64,000 nt of DNA from Streptococcus australis (GCF_015553625.1 NZ_JADNGY010000008.1:26138-90137), one strand, 5' to 3'; positions 47,619-59,186 are shown, counted from the first letter of the stretch. Notes: generated by a model from the letters alone, not told the origin. Translations and numbers: made by a program.

Positions 47619-50009
47619 ATGCTAGCACAAGTCATCGTTGATGTTCCCTTGATGCAAACAGACAAGCCCTATAGCTACCAGGTACCAGAAGAGTTTTCTC
47701 CTTTCTTGGAAAAAGGAATGCGGGTGCATGTTCCCTTTGGAAAGGGAAATCGGCTCATTCAAGGGATTGTGGTTGGCCTTGAACAGACCACTCCAGCAGC
47801 TCAAGACCAAGAATTGAAAAGTATCGTGGAGGTCTTAGACTACCAACCAGTTCTAGGAGAGGAGCAATTTTGGCTGGCAGATCAGTTGCGAAAGACGGTT
47901 TTTGCCTACAAGATCACCCTCTTGAAAGCCATGTTACCGAGTGTTTTAAATTCTTCCTATGACAAAATTCTCCATCCGACAGAATTGTTATCGCCAGAGG
48001 ATCGAGAAGACATTTTTGGAACAGCGACCAGCTTGGCCTTTTCTTCTTTGGATATTGATGCACAAGCACGAATGATGCGACTGACTCGTAAAGGAGAGTT
48101 GGAAGTAGAATACCAAGCAGTGGATCGTAAACATATCAAAACAGAAAAATGGTATCGAGTAAATCAACCCCTACTTGAAAATTTGGAAATCGCTAAGAAT
48201 GCTAAAAAGCGCTTGGCCTTGCGAGACTTTGTCCAAGGTCAAGAAGTAGATGCGCCTTTGAGTGATTTATTGGCGGAATTCTCTCGTCCAGTGGTGAACT
48301 ATTTCATCGACCAGGGTGCCTTGCTTATTTTTGAAAAAGAAGTCAATCGTGCGGCTGCCTACTTTAAAGACAAAGAGTCGACAGAGGCCTTGGTTTTAAA
48401 TGCTGAACAAGAACGAGCTGTTCAAGCGGTAACCAGCAAAATTGGGCAACCTTCCAAACCCTTCTTGCTAGAAGGGGTAACGGGGAGTGGAAAGACGGAA
48501 GTTTACCTCCAAATCATCCAAGAGGTGCTGGAAAAGGGGAAAACAGCTATTATGTTGGTTCCCGAAATTTCCTTGACGCCTCAAGTGACGGATCGCTTCA
48601 TTTCTCGCTTTGGGGATCGAGTGGCCATCCTTCATTCAGGTCTATCCAACGGTGAAAAATACGATGAGTGGAGACGTGTTGAACGTGGAGAAGCTCAAGT
48701 GGTCGTAGGAGCGCGGTCTGCTATCTTTGCACCTCTGAAGAACCTAGGGGCCATTATTATCGATGAAGAACATGAGGCTACCTATAAACAAGATAGCAAT
48801 CCTCGCTACCATGCGCGTGAAGTGGCCTTACTACGAGCTCAGTATCACCAGGCTGTTTTGGTCTTGGGGTCGGCGACACCTAGTCTAGAAACACGAGCCC
48901 GTGCAGGAAAAGGAATCTATGAATTTCTTCAATTGACCCAACGAGCCAATCCTCTTGCCCGTATTCCAGAGGTGGAAGTGATTGATTTCAGGGATTATAT
49001 TGGCCAGCAAGAATCCGGAACCTATACACCTAAGTTGCTAGAAGCGATAGCAGAACGTCTGCAACGAAAAGAGCAAGTCGTCCTCATGCTCAATCGCCGG
49101 GGTTATTCCAGCTTTGTGATGTGTCGGGAGTGCGGTCATGTAGATACCTGTCCGAATTGTGATATTTCCTTGACCCTTCACATGGATACCAAGACCATGG
49201 ATTGCCATTATTGTAATTACCACAAGGCCATTCCAACAGTCTGCCCTAATTGTCAAAGTCGATCGATTCGTTATTACGGGACGGGGACCCAGAAGGCCTA
49301 CGATGAGCTGCAAGAAATTTTCCCCGAGGCTCGTATTCTGCGGATGGACGTTGATACTACTCGGAAAAAAGGGAGTCACGAGGCCTTGTTGGACCAGTTC
49401 GGTCAAGGGCAAGTGGATATTTTGCTTGGGACCCAGATGATTGCCAAGGGCTTGGATTTCCCCAATGTAACGCTAGTCGGTGTCCTCAATGCTGATACAG
49501 CTCTAAATTTGCCTGATTTTCGCTCGTCAGAGCGGACTTTCCAACTGTTAACCCAGGTGGCAGGGCGGGCTGGTCGTGCGGATAAAGAAGGACAGGTTCT
49601 GATCCAGACCTATAATCCTCATCATTATGCCATTGAATATGCGAAACGCCAAGATTATGAAGGGTTTTATGCCTATGAAATGAAGGTGCGCCACCAGTTA
49701 GGTTATCCACCTTATTATTACACGGTAGGTTTGACCCTCTCTCACAAAAAAGAAGAGGTCGTGGTTAAAAAAGCTTATCAGGTGATGGATCTGTTGAAAT
49801 CAGGTCTGTCCGATCAGGTCCAAATCTTGGGACCAACGCCAAAACCGATTGCTCGCACGCATAATTTATTCCATTACCAGATTCTGTTGAAGTACCGGTT
49901 TGAAGACCACTTACCACAGGTTTTAAATCAGATTTTGGACTATACTCAAGAGCGGGAAAATCAAGATCTTCGAGTCAGCATTGACAATGAACCGCAAAGT
50001 TTTATGTAG
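47619..50009 (+). CDS. priA: Primosomal protein N' (replication restart helicase PriA)
   Basis: A 796-residue 3'-to-5' helicase that reloads the replisome at stalled forks. It has the N-terminal DNA-binding domain ([19 protein letters not shown]), Walker [16 protein letters not shown] in [13 protein letters not shown], and a cysteine-rich zinc insert ([14 protein letters not shown], then CHYC and CPNC). The C-terminal RecA motifs end with VAGRAGR. I choose ATG 47619 because AGGAGG is just upstream and the family starts here; the open frame extends 20 codons further up without a site. Confidence 0.96.
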   Translation: MLAQVIVDVPLMQTDKPYSYQVPEEFSPFLEKGMRVHVPFGKGNRLIQGIVVGLEQTTPAAQDQELKSIVEVLDYQPVLGEEQFWLADQLRKTVFAYKITLLKAMLPSVLNSSYDKILHPTELLSPEDREDIFGTATSLAFSSLDIDAQARMMRLTRKGELEVEYQAVDRKHIKTEKWYRVNQPLLENLEIAKNAKKRLALRDFVQGQEVDAPLSDLLAEFSRPVVNYFIDQGALLIFEKEVNRAAAYFKDKESTEALVLNAEQERAVQAVTSKIGQPSKPFLLEGVTGSGKTEVYLQIIQEVLEKGKTAIMLVPEISLTPQVTDRFISRFGDRVAILHSGLSNGEKYDEWRRVERGEAQVVVGARSAIFAPLKNLGAIIIDEEHEATYKQDSNPRYHAREVALLRAQYHQAVLVLGSATPSLETRARAGKGIYEFLQLTQRANPLARIPEVEVIDFRDYIGQQESGTYTPKLLEAIAERLQRKEQVVLMLNRRGYSSFVMCRECGHVDTCPNCDISLTLHMDTKTMDCHYCNYHKAIPTVCPNCQSRSIRYYGTGTQKAYDELQEIFPEARILRMDVDTTRKKGSHEALLDQFGQGQVDILLGTQMIAKGLDFPNVTLVGVLNADTALNLPDFRSSERTFQLLTQVAGRAGRADKEGQVLIQTYNPHHYAIEYAKRQDYEGFYAYEMKVRHQLGYPPYYYTVGLTLSHKKEEVVVKKAYQVMDLLKSGLSDQVQILGPTPKPIARTHNLFHYQILLKYRFEDHLPQVLNQILDYTQERENQDLRVSIDNEPQSFM

Positions 50010-50020
50010 AAGGAGAAAAA

Positions 50021-50956
50021 ATGACAAAAATACTATTTATGGGAACGCCTGATTTCTCAGCTACAGTCTTAAAAGGCTTGATTTCTGATGAACGCTATGA
50101 GATTCTAGCCGTTGTGACCCAACCAGATCGGGCAGTTGGCCGGAAAAAAGAAATTCGAATGACACCAGTAAAAGAAGCGGCTATAGAAGCAGGCTTGCCA
50201 ATCTACCAGCCGGAGAAACTATCTGGAAGCCAAGAACTAGAAGACTTATTGGCTTTGGGAGCAGATGGGATTGTCACAGCAGCCTTTGGACAGTTTTTGC
50301 CGAGTCGTTTGTTAGAGGCGATGAAGTTTTCTGTCAATGTGCACGCTTCTCTTCTTCCAAAATACCGTGGTGGAGCGCCTATTCATTATGCCATTATGAA
50401 TGGGGATAAAGAAGCTGGTGTGACCATCATGGAAATGGTCAAAGAGATGGATGCTGGAGATATGATTTCTTCTCGCGCCATCCCTATTTTAGAGGAAGAC
50501 AATGTGGGAACCCTATTTGAGAAATTGGCTCTTGTTGGCCGGGATCTTCTTTTAGAAACTCTGCCAGCTTACCTTGCGGGAGAGCTTAAGCCACAACCGC
50601 AGGATCCCCAACAAGTCACCTTCTCTCCAAATATCAAGCCAGAAGAAGAACGCCTGGATTGGACACGGACCAACCGTGAACTCTTTAACCAAGTTCGAGG
50701 CATGTATCCTTGGCCAGTTGCCCATACTCTATGGAAGGGTGAACGCTTTAAGATATACCAAGCAAAACCGTGTGAAGGTCAAGGAGAACCAGGAGAAATT
50801 TTAGCTCTCCATAAAAATGAAATCGTTGTTGCGACGGGTGAGGGAGCCTTAGCCTTGACCCTTGTTCAGCCAGCTGGTAAACCCAAGATGGCTGTCGGAG
50901 ATTTCTTAAATGGTTTGGGGCGACAACTGCAAGTAGGTGATCAATTTGGTAAATAA
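50021..50956 (+). CDS. fmt: Methionyl-tRNA formyltransferase
   Basis: A 311-residue enzyme that formylates initiator Met-tRNA. The N-terminal formyl-transferase domain shows [26 protein letters not shown] (with the catalytic N-H-D set) and EMDAGDMI. The C-terminal OB-like domain binds tRNA. It follows priA by 11 bp in the operon. Confidence 0.96.
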   Translation: MTKILFMGTPDFSATVLKGLISDERYEILAVVTQPDRAVGRKKEIRMTPVKEAAIEAGLPIYQPEKLSGSQELEDLLALGADGIVTAAFGQFLPSRLLEAMKFSVNVHASLLPKYRGGAPIHYAIMNGDKEAGVTIMEMVKEMDAGDMISSRAIPILEEDNVGTLFEKLALVGRDLLLETLPAYLAGELKPQPQDPQQVTFSPNIKPEEERLDWTRTNRELFNQVRGMYPWPVAHTLWKGERFKIYQAKPCEGQGEPGEILALHKNEIVVATGEGALALTLVQPAGKPKMAVGDFLNGLGRQLQVGDQFGK

Positions 50957-52259
50957 GATGCAGACTGCACGAGGGGTGGCCCTATCTACTCTAGGAGAGA
51001 TTTTCCAGGACGGTGCTTTTTCAAATATCGCCCTCAAAAAATCCTTGGGCAAGGCAACCTTGTCAGATGTGGATAAAAGTCTAGTAACCGAAATCGTCTA
51101 TGGGACGGTTTCACGCAAACTAACCTTGGAATGGTATCTATCGCACTTTGTCGTTGATCGAGACCAGGTAGATCCCTGGATCTATCATCTTTTATTGATG
51201 AGCCTCTATCAGTTCGTCTATCTGGAGAAGATTCCTCCCCATGCTGTTGTCCATGAAGCAGTAGAGCTTGCCAAGCAACGGAAGAAGGGGAGTGAAAAAT
51301 ATGTCAATGCTCTCTTACGGAAAATGCTACGAGAGGAGCTTCCATCAATTGACCAGATTAAACGAATCAACAAACGACTTTCAATCCGCTATTCTCTTCC
51401 GGTTTGGTTGGTGAAAAAGTTGATGGACGAGTATGGTGAACAGCGGGCCATTGCGATTTTTGAGAGTCTCTATGTTCGCAACAAGGCCAGTGTTCGTGTT
51501 GTCGATCTGGATCAAAAAGAAGACATCAAGGAGCAATTGCAGGCATCGGATTCCTTGTTGGCCTCAACAGCTCTTGTGAAAGAAAATGGCTATTTTGCAG
51601 GCTCTGATTACTTCAAACAAGGGAAATTAACCATTCAAGATGAGACCAGTCAATTGGTCGCTCCGGCTTTAGAGGTCCAACCATCAGACCAGGTATTAGA
51701 TGCCTGTGCAGCACCTGGGGGCAAGACCACCCATCTAGCTTCTTATCTAGTCGATGGGAAGATCACAGCCTTGGACTTGTACGATCATAAGCTCCAATTA
51801 ATTCAGGAAAACGCGGAACGTCTGGGAGTTGCAGATAAAATTCAGACAAAAAAACTGGATGCCAGCCAGGTCTTTGAAGCTTTTGGAGCAGATGCTTTTG
51901 ATAAAATCTTGGTAGACGCCCCTTGCTCTGGGATTGGTTTGATCCGCCGTAAGCCAGACATCAAGTACAATAAAGACAATGCTGACTTTGCGTATCTACA
52001 GGCGATTCAATTGGAAATATTGGATGGAGTTTGTCAAAGTGTGCGGAAAGATGGTATAATAGTCTACAGTACATGCACAATTATAGGAGAAGAGAATTTT
52101 GATGTGGTTGACCAGTTTTTAAAAACCCATCCAAATTTTGAACTCGTGCCATTAGATCATGAACGAAAAGATATTCTGAAAGATGGCTGTATTTTAATTA
52201 CACCAGAATTGTATGGAAGCGATGGTTTCTTTATTAGTCGTTTTCGAAGAATATCGTAA
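50946..52259 (+). CDS. rsmB: 16S rRNA (cytosine967-C5)-methyltransferase
   Basis: About 437 residues. The N-terminal NusB-like RNA-binding domain (about 1-135) is followed by a SAM methylase with [14 protein letters not shown], the motif [17 protein letters not shown] and the catalytic motif STCTI (Cys). It methylates C967 of 16S rRNA. The start is uncertain: TTG 50946 overlaps the fmt stop and has AGGTG at good spacing; ATG 50958 is one base after the fmt stop but has no near Shine-Dalgarno. Confidence 0.93.
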   Translation: MVNKMQTARGVALSTLGEIFQDGAFSNIALKKSLGKATLSDVDKSLVTEIVYGTVSRKLTLEWYLSHFVVDRDQVDPWIYHLLLMSLYQFVYLEKIPPHAVVHEAVELAKQRKKGSEKYVNALLRKMLREELPSIDQIKRINKRLSIRYSLPVWLVKKLMDEYGEQRAIAIFESLYVRNKASVRVVDLDQKEDIKEQLQASDSLLASTALVKENGYFAGSDYFKQGKLTIQDETSQLVAPALEVQPSDQVLDACAAPGGKTTHLASYLVDGKITALDLYDHKLQLIQENAERLGVADKIQTKKLDASQVFEAFGADAFDKILVDAPCSGIGLIRRKPDIKYNKDNADFAYLQAIQLEILDGVCQSVRKDGIIVYSTCTIIGEENFDVVDQFLKTHPNFELVPLDHERKDILKDGCILITPELYGSDGFFISRFRRIS

Positions 52260-52280
52260 TCTCAGGAGGATACGGACAGT

Positions 52281-53021
52281 ATGGAAATTTCTATCTTAAC
52301 CGATGTAGGTCAAAGACGGACAAATAACCAAGACTATGCAAATCAATATAAAAATAAAGCGGGAAAATCCATGGTTTTTCTAGCTGACGGGATGGGGGGG
52401 CATCGTGCTGGTAATATTGCTAGCGAGATGGCTGTTACCGATCTCGGCGCTGCTTGGGTAGCGACTGAAATCAGCACCATTAACGAAGTCAGAGAGTGGT
52501 TTGCAGAGAATTTGGAAAAAGAAAACCAGCAGATCCATCGCATTGGTCAAGATGAAGAACATAAAGGAATGGGAACAACTCTCGAAGCTGTTGCCGTTAT
52601 CGATGACCAAGTCTTATTTGCACATGTAGGGGATTCCCGAATTGGACTCGTGCGTAATGGGGAATACCATCAATTAACCAGTGACCATTCTTTAGTAAAC
52701 GCCTTGCTCAAGGCCGGACAGATTACGGAAGAAGAGGCAGCTCATCATCCCCAACGCAATATCATCACCCAATCCATTGGACAAAAAGATGAATTGCAAC
52801 CGGATTTTGGTATGGTTACGGTTGAAGCGGGAGATTTCATTGTTATTAATAGTGATGGATTAACCAATATGATCTCTGGCGATGAAATCCGTGATATCGT
52901 TGTTAGCGATTTATCGGTTGAAGAAAAGGCAAAAACCTTGGTTCGCTTTGCGAATAATGCTGGCGGTTTGGACAATATTACAGTTGTACTGATTCGCTTT
53001 GCTGAGGAGGATGTGGCATGA
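52281..53021 (+). CDS. stp: PP2C-type serine/threonine phosphatase
   Basis: A 246-residue metal-dependent phosphatase (PhpP in pneumococcus) that reverses StkP phosphorylation. Metal-binding motifs are [25 protein letters not shown] and [10 protein letters not shown]. It overlaps stkP by 4 bp, the standard arrangement for this signalling pair. Confidence 0.95.
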   Translation: MEISILTDVGQRRTNNQDYANQYKNKAGKSMVFLADGMGGHRAGNIASEMAVTDLGAAWVATEISTINEVREWFAENLEKENQQIHRIGQDEEHKGMGTTLEAVAVIDDQVLFAHVGDSRIGLVRNGEYHQLTSDHSLVNALLKAGQITEEEAAHHPQRNIITQSIGQKDELQPDFGMVTVEAGDFIVINSDGLTNMISGDEIRDIVVSDLSVEEKAKTLVRFANNAGGLDNITVVLIRFAEEDVA

Positions 53022-54889
53022 TTCAAATCGGCAAAATTTTTGCCGGACGATATAAGATAATCCGTCAAATCGGGCGTGGAGGGATGGCAGATGTCTACCT
53101 CGCTCGGGATTTAATCTTAGATGGTGAAGAAGTTGCAGTTAAAGTACTGAGGACCAATTACCAAACAGATCCAATTGCAGTTGCACGCTTTCAACGAGAG
53201 GCCAAAGCGATGGCAGATTTGGATCATCCAAATATCGTTCGGATCACGGATATCGGTGAAGAGGATGGCCAGCAATACTTGGCGATGGAATATGTCGCTG
53301 GTTTGGACTTGAAACGTTATATCAAAGAAAATGCCCCTCTCTCAAATGAAGAAGCTGTTCGCTTGATGGGGCAAATCCTCCTTGCTATGCGCTTGGCGCA
53401 CACGCAAGGCATTATTCACCGTGATTTGAAACCTCAAAATGTCCTTTTAACATCGGACGGAAATGCCAAGGTATCTGACTTTGGGATTGCAGTAGCCTTT
53501 GCAGAGACCAGTCTCACCCAGACCAACTCTATGTTGGGTTCGGTTCATTATTTATCACCAGAGCAAGCCAGAGGATCGAAAGCTTCTATTCAAAGTGATA
53601 TCTATGCAATGGGGATCATTTTCTACGAAATGCTGACGGGTCATATCCCTTATGATGGGGATAGTGCAGTGACCATTGCGCTGCAACATTTCCAAAAACC
53701 ACTTCCGTCCATCATTGAAGAGAACAAAAATGTTCCGCAGGCTTTGGAAAATGTGGTGATTAAGGCCACAGCGAAGAAACTATCCGATCGCTATAAGTCG
53801 GTAGCTGAAATGTATGTCGACTTGTCAAGTTGTCTATCTTATGAACGCCGTAATGAGAAAAAATTAGTCTTTGATGACGCTTCAAAAGCGGATACTAAGA
53901 CCCTACCAAAGGTGAATGTGGTTCCAAAACCGGCTCCACTTCCAACATCAGAGGTTCGTCCTACAGTTCATGAGGACCGACCAGTGGCTTCAGAGGATCG
54001 AACAGCTCCAGTTTCTCTAAAAAATAAGCCACGTCGTCGTTTGCGGACGCGCTACAAGGTCTTGTTTGTAGCCCTAGCTTTGGTACTAGCTGCCTTTGCC
54101 TTTCTTCTTTATATGAGTCCAGCCAACAAAACAGTTCCGGATGTATCTGGAAAAACGGTAGCAGAAGCGCGTGCTATCATTGAAGATCAGGATCTTCAAG
54201 TGGGAGACGAAAAAGAAGAATACAGTGATTCGGTGCTGGAGGGCTATGTAATCCGTACCAATCCAAATGCAGGAGCTCAGAAAAAGGAAAACAGCAAGGT
54301 TGATTTGGTTGTCTCGAAAGGGCCAAGCACCTTTGATATGCCGGACTATACTGGTAGGTCTAGAGAAGATGCGGAAAACGATCTGAAAACCACCTATAAG
54401 CTTTCTAGCAAGCTGATTTCGATTGAAGAAGTCGAGACCAATGAAGTGGAGCCAGGAATCGTGCTTGAGCAATCTCCTGCTGCTGGTCAAAAATATGATT
54501 TGACTTCTAATACCAAGGTTGTTCTGAAAGTATCGAAGGAAAGTAATTCGATCGAGTTACCAAGTTATGTTGGTTCTTATTATGAATTTGCTGTCTCTAA
54601 TCTCGTTCAAATCTACGGGGTGAAGGAAGCAAATATTGAACGGAAAACCACATCGCATCTTCCGGCTGGTGTAGAAGTCTTACCAGGTCAAATTGTGAGT
54701 CAGACTCCAGAAGCTCAATCGAGCATTGATATTAAAAAGACTCGCATTGTCTTGACTATATACGAACCGAAGACGGAACCATCAAGTAGCACGAAAGCTT
54801 CAAGCAGTTCATCAGAAAGCTCAAGCTCTACAACAGTGGAATCCCATTCCAATACGGAGCCTTCAGCCTCTTCTGAACCAGAGTCGTAA
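53018..54889 (+). CDS. stkP: Serine/threonine protein kinase with PASTA domains
   Basis: A 623-residue membrane kinase that senses cell-wall material and coordinates division. The cytoplasmic kinase domain (about 12-270) has the Hanks motifs [17 protein letters not shown] and DFGIA. After a juxtamembrane region comes one membrane segment (about 347-366). I count three extracellular PASTA domains (beginning near [15 protein letters not shown] and IELPSYVG) and then a serine-rich tail. The pneumococcal protein has four PASTA domains, so this is one shorter. It ends the gmk operon. Confidence 0.95.
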   Translation: MIQIGKIFAGRYKIIRQIGRGGMADVYLARDLILDGEEVAVKVLRTNYQTDPIAVARFQREAKAMADLDHPNIVRITDIGEEDGQQYLAMEYVAGLDLKRYIKENAPLSNEEAVRLMGQILLAMRLAHTQGIIHRDLKPQNVLLTSDGNAKVSDFGIAVAFAETSLTQTNSMLGSVHYLSPEQARGSKASIQSDIYAMGIIFYEMLTGHIPYDGDSAVTIALQHFQKPLPSIIEENKNVPQALENVVIKATAKKLSDRYKSVAEMYVDLSSCLSYERRNEKKLVFDDASKADTKTLPKVNVVPKPAPLPTSEVRPTVHEDRPVASEDRTAPVSLKNKPRRRLRTRYKVLFVALALVLAAFAFLLYMSPANKTVPDVSGKTVAEARAIIEDQDLQVGDEKEEYSDSVLEGYVIRTNPNAGAQKKENSKVDLVVSKGPSTFDMPDYTGRSREDAENDLKTTYKLSSKLISIEEVETNEVEPGIVLEQSPAAGQKYDLTSNTKVVLKVSKESNSIELPSYVGSYYEFAVSNLVQIYGVKEANIERKTTSHLPAGVEVLPGQIVSQTPEAQSSIDIKKTRIVLTIYEPKTEPSSSTKASSSSSESSSSTTVESHSNTEPSASSEPES

Positions 54890-54903
54890 CGTGATGACTC
54901 TAT

Positions 54904-54933
54904 AAAACCAGACCCAATCGGTCTGGTTTTTTT
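54904..54933 (+). terminator. Rho-independent terminator after stkP
   Basis: AAAACCAGACC pairs with GGTCTGGTTTT, followed by T residues. Confidence 0.88.
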
Positions 54934-55020
54934 AGTACAGAGAGAGTTGTTAACGAATCCTTCTAGAGTCTGAAGCGAATCCCTTGGAATTTTGATAAAA
55001 TAGAATGGAGAGGTTCAATT

Positions 55021-55716
55021 ATGTGGAAGATTCAATTGTTTGTGTTTGTTGAAGCTTTGTTACTCACCATGGCTGCAATCACTATTTTGGCGGGAAATAT
55101 ATCTCGTATCGTCCTAATCGTGGTCCTTTGCTTGCTTCTATTGTATTATTACATTGGAAAACAGCGGAGTAATTTTCTTTTAGTGGCATCCAGCATTCTG
55201 CTGTTTTTTATTGTCATGTTAAATCCTTACGTCATCGCTGCGCTTTTGTTTGCCGTTGTCTATGCCATGCTGGTGGCTTATCCCTATTTTTACCGTGAAA
55301 ATGAAGAAGTGAAGATAGATTATGAGGAAGATGTAGAAATCCGACAAGAGAAAACACCTTGGATTGGGGATCTGCATCATTTTTCAAAGGTAAACTGCCA
55401 TTTTCGTGATTTAACGATTACTCGTTTAGTGGGGCGGGATACGATCCATTTAGACGAAGTGATTGTTGTGAATCATGACAATGTCATCATCATGAGAAAG
55501 ATGTTTGGCAATACGAAAATTATTTTGCCGGTGGATGTGGAGCTGAGTTTGCAGGTGAATACCTTATATGGAGAATTGCGCCTCTTCTCTCAAAAACCTA
55601 GGAAATTGAGAAATGAGACAGTAAGCATGGAGACACCGAATTATCGAAGTTCCCATCGAACAGTGAAACTTGTTATTGCGGGGATTGTAGGAGATGTGGA
55701 GGTCGTCAGAGGATGA
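55021..55716 (+). CDS. liaF: LiaF-like membrane regulator
   Basis: A 231-residue protein. The N-terminal half has three or four membrane segments (about 4-92); the C-terminal half is a beta-rich DUF2154/LiaF domain with DLTITRLVGRDTIHLDEVIV and GNTKIILPVDVELSLQVNTLYGE. LiaF holds the LiaS kinase inactive until the cell envelope is stressed. A TGA-TAAAAT extended -10 lies about 15-20 bp before the GGAGAGG site. It overlaps liaS by 4 bp. Confidence 0.92.
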   Translation: MWKIQLFVFVEALLLTMAAITILAGNISRIVLIVVLCLLLLYYYIGKQRSNFLLVASSILLFFIVMLNPYVIAALLFAVVYAMLVAYPYFYRENEEVKIDYEEDVEIRQEKTPWIGDLHHFSKVNCHFRDLTITRLVGRDTIHLDEVIVVNHDNVIIMRKMFGNTKIILPVDVELSLQVNTLYGELRLFSQKPRKLRNETVSMETPNYRSSHRTVKLVIAGIVGDVEVVRG

Positions 55717-56732
55717 AACGAACAGACTATCTTTTAATCTTCCTTTATACGGTCTTAATTCTAGCTGTTATTATCCATTCTATTTTTGGTCTTTTCGACT
55801 TTCAGTGGACTTATCTATTGGAAGATTTATCCAAACTGCGTGCTTTTCTGTTTATTGGTTTTGGCTTGACGGTTGCTCTGACTATTTTGATGATTCTATT
55901 GATTAAATTGATTCAATTTACAATCATGAACACCGTCCAAAAAAACCTGAGAAACTTGCTCGAAGGCAAGAAGCTAAAACTCGGAGAAAACAAAGAGATT
56001 AATGAAGAGTTTCAACGCTTGGATCGCAAGCTCAAACGCCTGACAGAAAATTTGCAACGAACAGAAAATCGAGTCATGCAAAATGAAGAAGAGATTGTCG
56101 AAAGAGAGCGACGGCGAATTGCCCGAGATCTCCATGATACGGTGAGCCAGGAATTATTTGCAGCTAATATGATTTTGTCTGGTGTAGCCAGTCAGGATCA
56201 AGTTCTTCAACTCCCTAAAGTAGGGCAACAGTTGAAGGGGGTCACAGAAATTCTAAATACTGCTCAAAACGATTTGCGGATTCTATTGTTACACTTGCGG
56301 CCGACAGAATTAGAAGGTCGAAACTTGGTAGAAGGTCTCCAGGTGATTTTTAGAGAACTACAAGAAAAGAGCAATTTAGAAGTATACTTTGAACACGATG
56401 TTCAAAAGTTACCAAAAACTATTGAAGAGCATATTTTTCGAATTGTACAAGAAGTAGTGAGCAATACACTAAAACATGCCCATGCGAAGCGCTTGGATGT
56501 TTATCTGTTGCAAACAGAACAATCTCTCCATCTGAAATTAGCAGATGATGGAGTGGGATTTGATCCAGAATCTTTGGGTGAACTAAGTTACGGTATGAAG
56601 AATATTCAGGATCGAGTAGATGACATGGCAGGAAGAATTAAGATTTTGACCAGTCCCAAAAAGGGAGTGGCTATTGATATTAAAGTGCCATTAGTAGAAG
56701 GAGAAGATGATGAAATTATTACTAGTAGATGA
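55713..56732 (+). CDS. liaS: Envelope-stress sensor histidine kinase LiaS/VraS
   Basis: A 339-residue NarL-class sensor kinase. Two membrane segments (about 5-25 and 44-70) enclose a very short outside loop, so it probably senses stress within the membrane. The HisKA_3 motif RRRIARDLHDTVSQELFA carries the phosphorylated His; the ATPase domain has VVSNTLKHAHAKR and DDGVGFDP. It overlaps liaR by about 23 bp, in another frame. Confidence 0.93.
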   Translation: MKRTDYLLIFLYTVLILAVIIHSIFGLFDFQWTYLLEDLSKLRAFLFIGFGLTVALTILMILLIKLIQFTIMNTVQKNLRNLLEGKKLKLGENKEINEEFQRLDRKLKRLTENLQRTENRVMQNEEEIVERERRRIARDLHDTVSQELFAANMILSGVASQDQVLQLPKVGQQLKGVTEILNTAQNDLRILLLHLRPTELEGRNLVEGLQVIFRELQEKSNLEVYFEHDVQKLPKTIEEHIFRIVQEVVSNTLKHAHAKRLDVYLLQTEQSLHLKLADDGVGFDPESLGELSYGMKNIQDRVDDMAGRIKILTSPKKGVAIDIKVPLVEGEDDEIITSR

Positions 56733-57342
56733 TCATGAAATGGTCCGATTAGGCTTGAAAAGCTATTTAAGTATGCAAGATGGAATTGATCAAGTCCTAG
56801 AGGCCAGTGATGGTCAAGAGGGTGTTGAGTTAGCCCTAAAGGAGCGACCAGATGTCATCATTATGGATATTGTCATGCCCCATATGACCGGGATTGAAGC
56901 GACACTCGCAATCCTAAAGGAGTGGCCAGATGCAAAAATATTAATCCTGACATCCTATTTGGACAATGAAAAAATCTATCCTGTCTTGGATGCGGGAGCC
57001 AAGGGCTATATGCTCAAAACCTCTAGTGCAGAGGAAATTTTACGGGCCATTCGCAAGGTGGAGCAAGGAGAGTTGGCAATTGAGACAGAGGTCAGCCAAA
57101 AAGTAGAGTATCGGAAAAACCACGTGGAACTCCATGATGACTTGACCGCGCGTGAACGAGATATCTTGGCTTTGCTAACCAAGGGATATGAAAATCAACG
57201 GATAGCTGATGAATTATTCATTTCATTAAAGACGGTCAAGACGCACGTGTCGAATATTTTGTCAAAATTAGAAGTGAGCGATCGTACCCAAGCAGTAGTT
57301 TATGCCTTCCAACATCACTTGGTCTCTCAGGAAGATTTTTAG
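56710..57342 (+). CDS. liaR: Response regulator LiaR/VraR
   Basis: A 210-residue NarL-type regulator. The receiver domain has LLVDDHEMVR, the phosphorylation site in IIMDIVMPHMTG and the Lys in YMLKTS. The C-terminal LuxR-type helix-turn-helix has LTARERDILALL and ELFISLKTVKTHVSNILSKL. ATG 56710 is seven bases from AAGGAG; ATG 56707 is also possible. With liaF and liaS it forms a complete three-component cell-wall stress system. Confidence 0.95.
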   Translation: MKLLLVDDHEMVRLGLKSYLSMQDGIDQVLEASDGQEGVELALKERPDVIIMDIVMPHMTGIEATLAILKEWPDAKILILTSYLDNEKIYPVLDAGAKGYMLKTSSAEEILRAIRKVEQGELAIETEVSQKVEYRKNHVELHDDLTARERDILALLTKGYENQRIADELFISLKTVKTHVSNILSKLEVSDRTQAVVYAFQHHLVSQEDF

Positions 57343-57350
57343 TCAAAAAC

Positions 57351-57360
57351 ATGCTATAAT
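57351..57360 (+). promoter_or_regulatory. Extended -10 promoter of the HAD-cyclophilin gene
   Basis: ATGC-TATAAT with the hexamer at 57355-57360, just after liaR; GGAG precedes the ATG at 57386. The -35 is weak. Confidence 0.6.
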
Positions 57361-57385
57361 AGACAGCATACTGAATGGAGACAAC

Positions 57386-58792
57386 ATGGATGCAAAAACA
57401 CGCTACAAAGCGAAAAAGATAAAAATAGTATTTTTTGATATTGACGATACCTTACGAAATGTTGAGACAGGCTATGTTCCAGCTTCAGTCACCAGAGTGT
57501 TTTCACAATTACGAGAAAAAGGAATTTACACAGCCATTGCTAGTGGTAGAGGGATTTTTGGAGTGCCAGAAGAAATTAAGGCTCTCCGACCTGATTTCTA
57601 CGTCACTCTGAATGGTTCCTATGTGATTGATCGTAAGGAGAATGTCATTTATGAAGAAAGATTACCAAATCCACTTGTTCAGGACTTTATTGCATGGGCC
57701 AAGCAGGTAGGGATTCATTATGGTTTGGTTGGGAGTCATCAAGCAGCTCTTTCAGCTCGGACAGAAGATATGAGCCGGGCCATTGATCCCATCTATCCAA
57801 ATTTACCAGTAGATCCTGACTTTGCTACCAAGCATCCCATTTATCAAATGTGGACATTCGAGACTGGTAAAACATTCGATGCCCTCCCAGAAGCTTTAGG
57901 GCAGGAATTGCGTTTGGTTCGCTGGCACCCAATCTCATCAGATGTTGTCTTGGATCAGCAATCCAAAGCTCACGGTGTCTCAAAAATAGTCGAAAAACTA
58001 GGTCTCAAACCAGAAAATGTCTTAACGTTTGGAGATGGATTGAATGACATAGAATTATTTGACTATGCTGGTTTAGCGATTGCCATGGGAAACGCCCAAG
58101 ATGCATTAAAAGCTAAAGCAGATTTTGTCACAAAAACCTTAGAAGAAGATGGCATTTTACATGCCTTAGAGGAGTTAAAAATGGTTGAAAAAGAATTGCA
58201 CTTACCACAAACAAAAATGGATCAAGAAACAGGACCAATTGCGACGATTCATACCAACTATGGAGATCTGAAGATTCGTCTCTTTCCTGATCAAGCACCA
58301 AAAACAGTAGCAAACTTTATTGCGCTTGCAAAAGATGGCTACTACAACGGAGTGATTTTCCATCGCATCATTAAAGATTTCATGATCCAAGGTGGGGATC
58401 CAACTGGAACAGGTATGGGTGGGGAATCCATTTATGGAGAATCTTTTGAAGATGAATTCTCTGAAGAATTGTACAACATCCGTGGTGCACTTTCTATGGC
58501 CAATGCTGGACCAAATACCAACGGCAGTCAATTCTTTATTGTTCAAAACCAACACCTTCCTTATTCTAAAAAGGAAATTGCCCGTGGTGGTTGGCCTGAA
58601 GCTATCGCAGAAATTTATGCGGAAGAAGGAGGAACACCTCATTTGGACCGTCGTCACACAGTGTTCGGTCAGTTGATGGATGAAGCTTCTTATCAAGTAT
58701 TAGATACAATTGCGGCAGTAGAGACAGGTGCCATGGACAAACCCAAAGAAGATGTGGTCATGGAATCAATTGACATTGAGGGAGAAGCATGA
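57386..58792 (+). CDS. Bifunctional Cof-type HAD phosphatase / cyclophilin peptidyl-prolyl isomerase
   Basis: A 468-residue fusion. Residues about 12-270 form a HAD-IIB (Cof) hydrolase with the nucleophile motif FFDIDDTL and the late metal motif FGDGLNDIELF. Residues about 285-466 form a cyclophilin with FHRIIKDFMIQGGDPTGTG, ANAGPNTNGSQFFI and HTVFGQ. The fusion is known in streptococci; how the two activities work together is not established. The start is ATG 57386, after the promoter. It overlaps cvfD by 4 bp. Confidence 0.93.
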   Translation: MDAKTRYKAKKIKIVFFDIDDTLRNVETGYVPASVTRVFSQLREKGIYTAIASGRGIFGVPEEIKALRPDFYVTLNGSYVIDRKENVIYEERLPNPLVQDFIAWAKQVGIHYGLVGSHQAALSARTEDMSRAIDPIYPNLPVDPDFATKHPIYQMWTFETGKTFDALPEALGQELRLVRWHPISSDVVLDQQSKAHGVSKIVEKLGLKPENVLTFGDGLNDIELFDYAGLAIAMGNAQDALKAKADFVTKTLEEDGILHALEELKMVEKELHLPQTKMDQETGPIATIHTNYGDLKIRLFPDQAPKTVANFIALAKDGYYNGVIFHRIIKDFMIQGGDPTGTGMGGESIYGESFEDEFSEELYNIRGALSMANAGPNTNGSQFFIVQNQHLPYSKKEIARGGWPEAIAEIYAEEGGTPHLDRRHTVFGQLMDEASYQVLDTIAAVETGAMDKPKEDVVMESIDIEGEA

Positions 58793-59157
58793 GAATCGGG
58801 GATAAACTGAAGGGTGTTGTGACAGGGTTGCAACCTTATGGAGCCTTTGTTGAATTAGAGACAGGGGTAACCGGTTTAATCCATATTTCTGAAATCCGCA
58901 GTGGATATATCGACAACATTCATGATATCTTAAAAATTGGGGATCAAGTTTGTACCCAGGTTATCGATATTGATGAATACTCTGGGAAGGCTAGCTTGTC
59001 TCTTCGTACCTTAGAAGCTGGGAACAGAAAGCAGTTTCGACATCATCGTTTTTCTAATGATCGCCATAAGATTGGTTTTACTCCTTTAGCCAAGCAATTA
59101 CCAATTTGGATTAAAGAAAGTAAGGAATTTTTGAGTGACACCAGTCAGGGAAAATAA
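58789..59157 (+). CDS. cvfD: S1-domain RNA-binding protein CvfD
   Basis: A 122-residue protein: one S1 domain (about 1-75, KLKGVVTGLQPYGAFVELE and TGLIHISEI) and a basic C-terminal tail. It is of the YugI/GSP13 class. The pneumococcal homologue CvfD is a global post-transcriptional regulator, located beside the same HAD-cyclophilin gene. It is translationally coupled to that gene. Confidence 0.9.
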   Translation: MRIGDKLKGVVTGLQPYGAFVELETGVTGLIHISEIRSGYIDNIHDILKIGDQVCTQVIDIDEYSGKASLSLRTLEAGNRKQFRHHRFSNDRHKIGFTPLAKQLPIWIKESKEFLSDTSQGK

Positions 59158-59186
59158 GAATTTGTTTCTACAGATATAAGAAAAAG

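Noticed and set aside
58202..58696. 164-codon minus-strand frame opposite the cyclophilin domain
   Set aside because: It has no promoter or ribosome-binding site and lies fully inside a well-supported gene.
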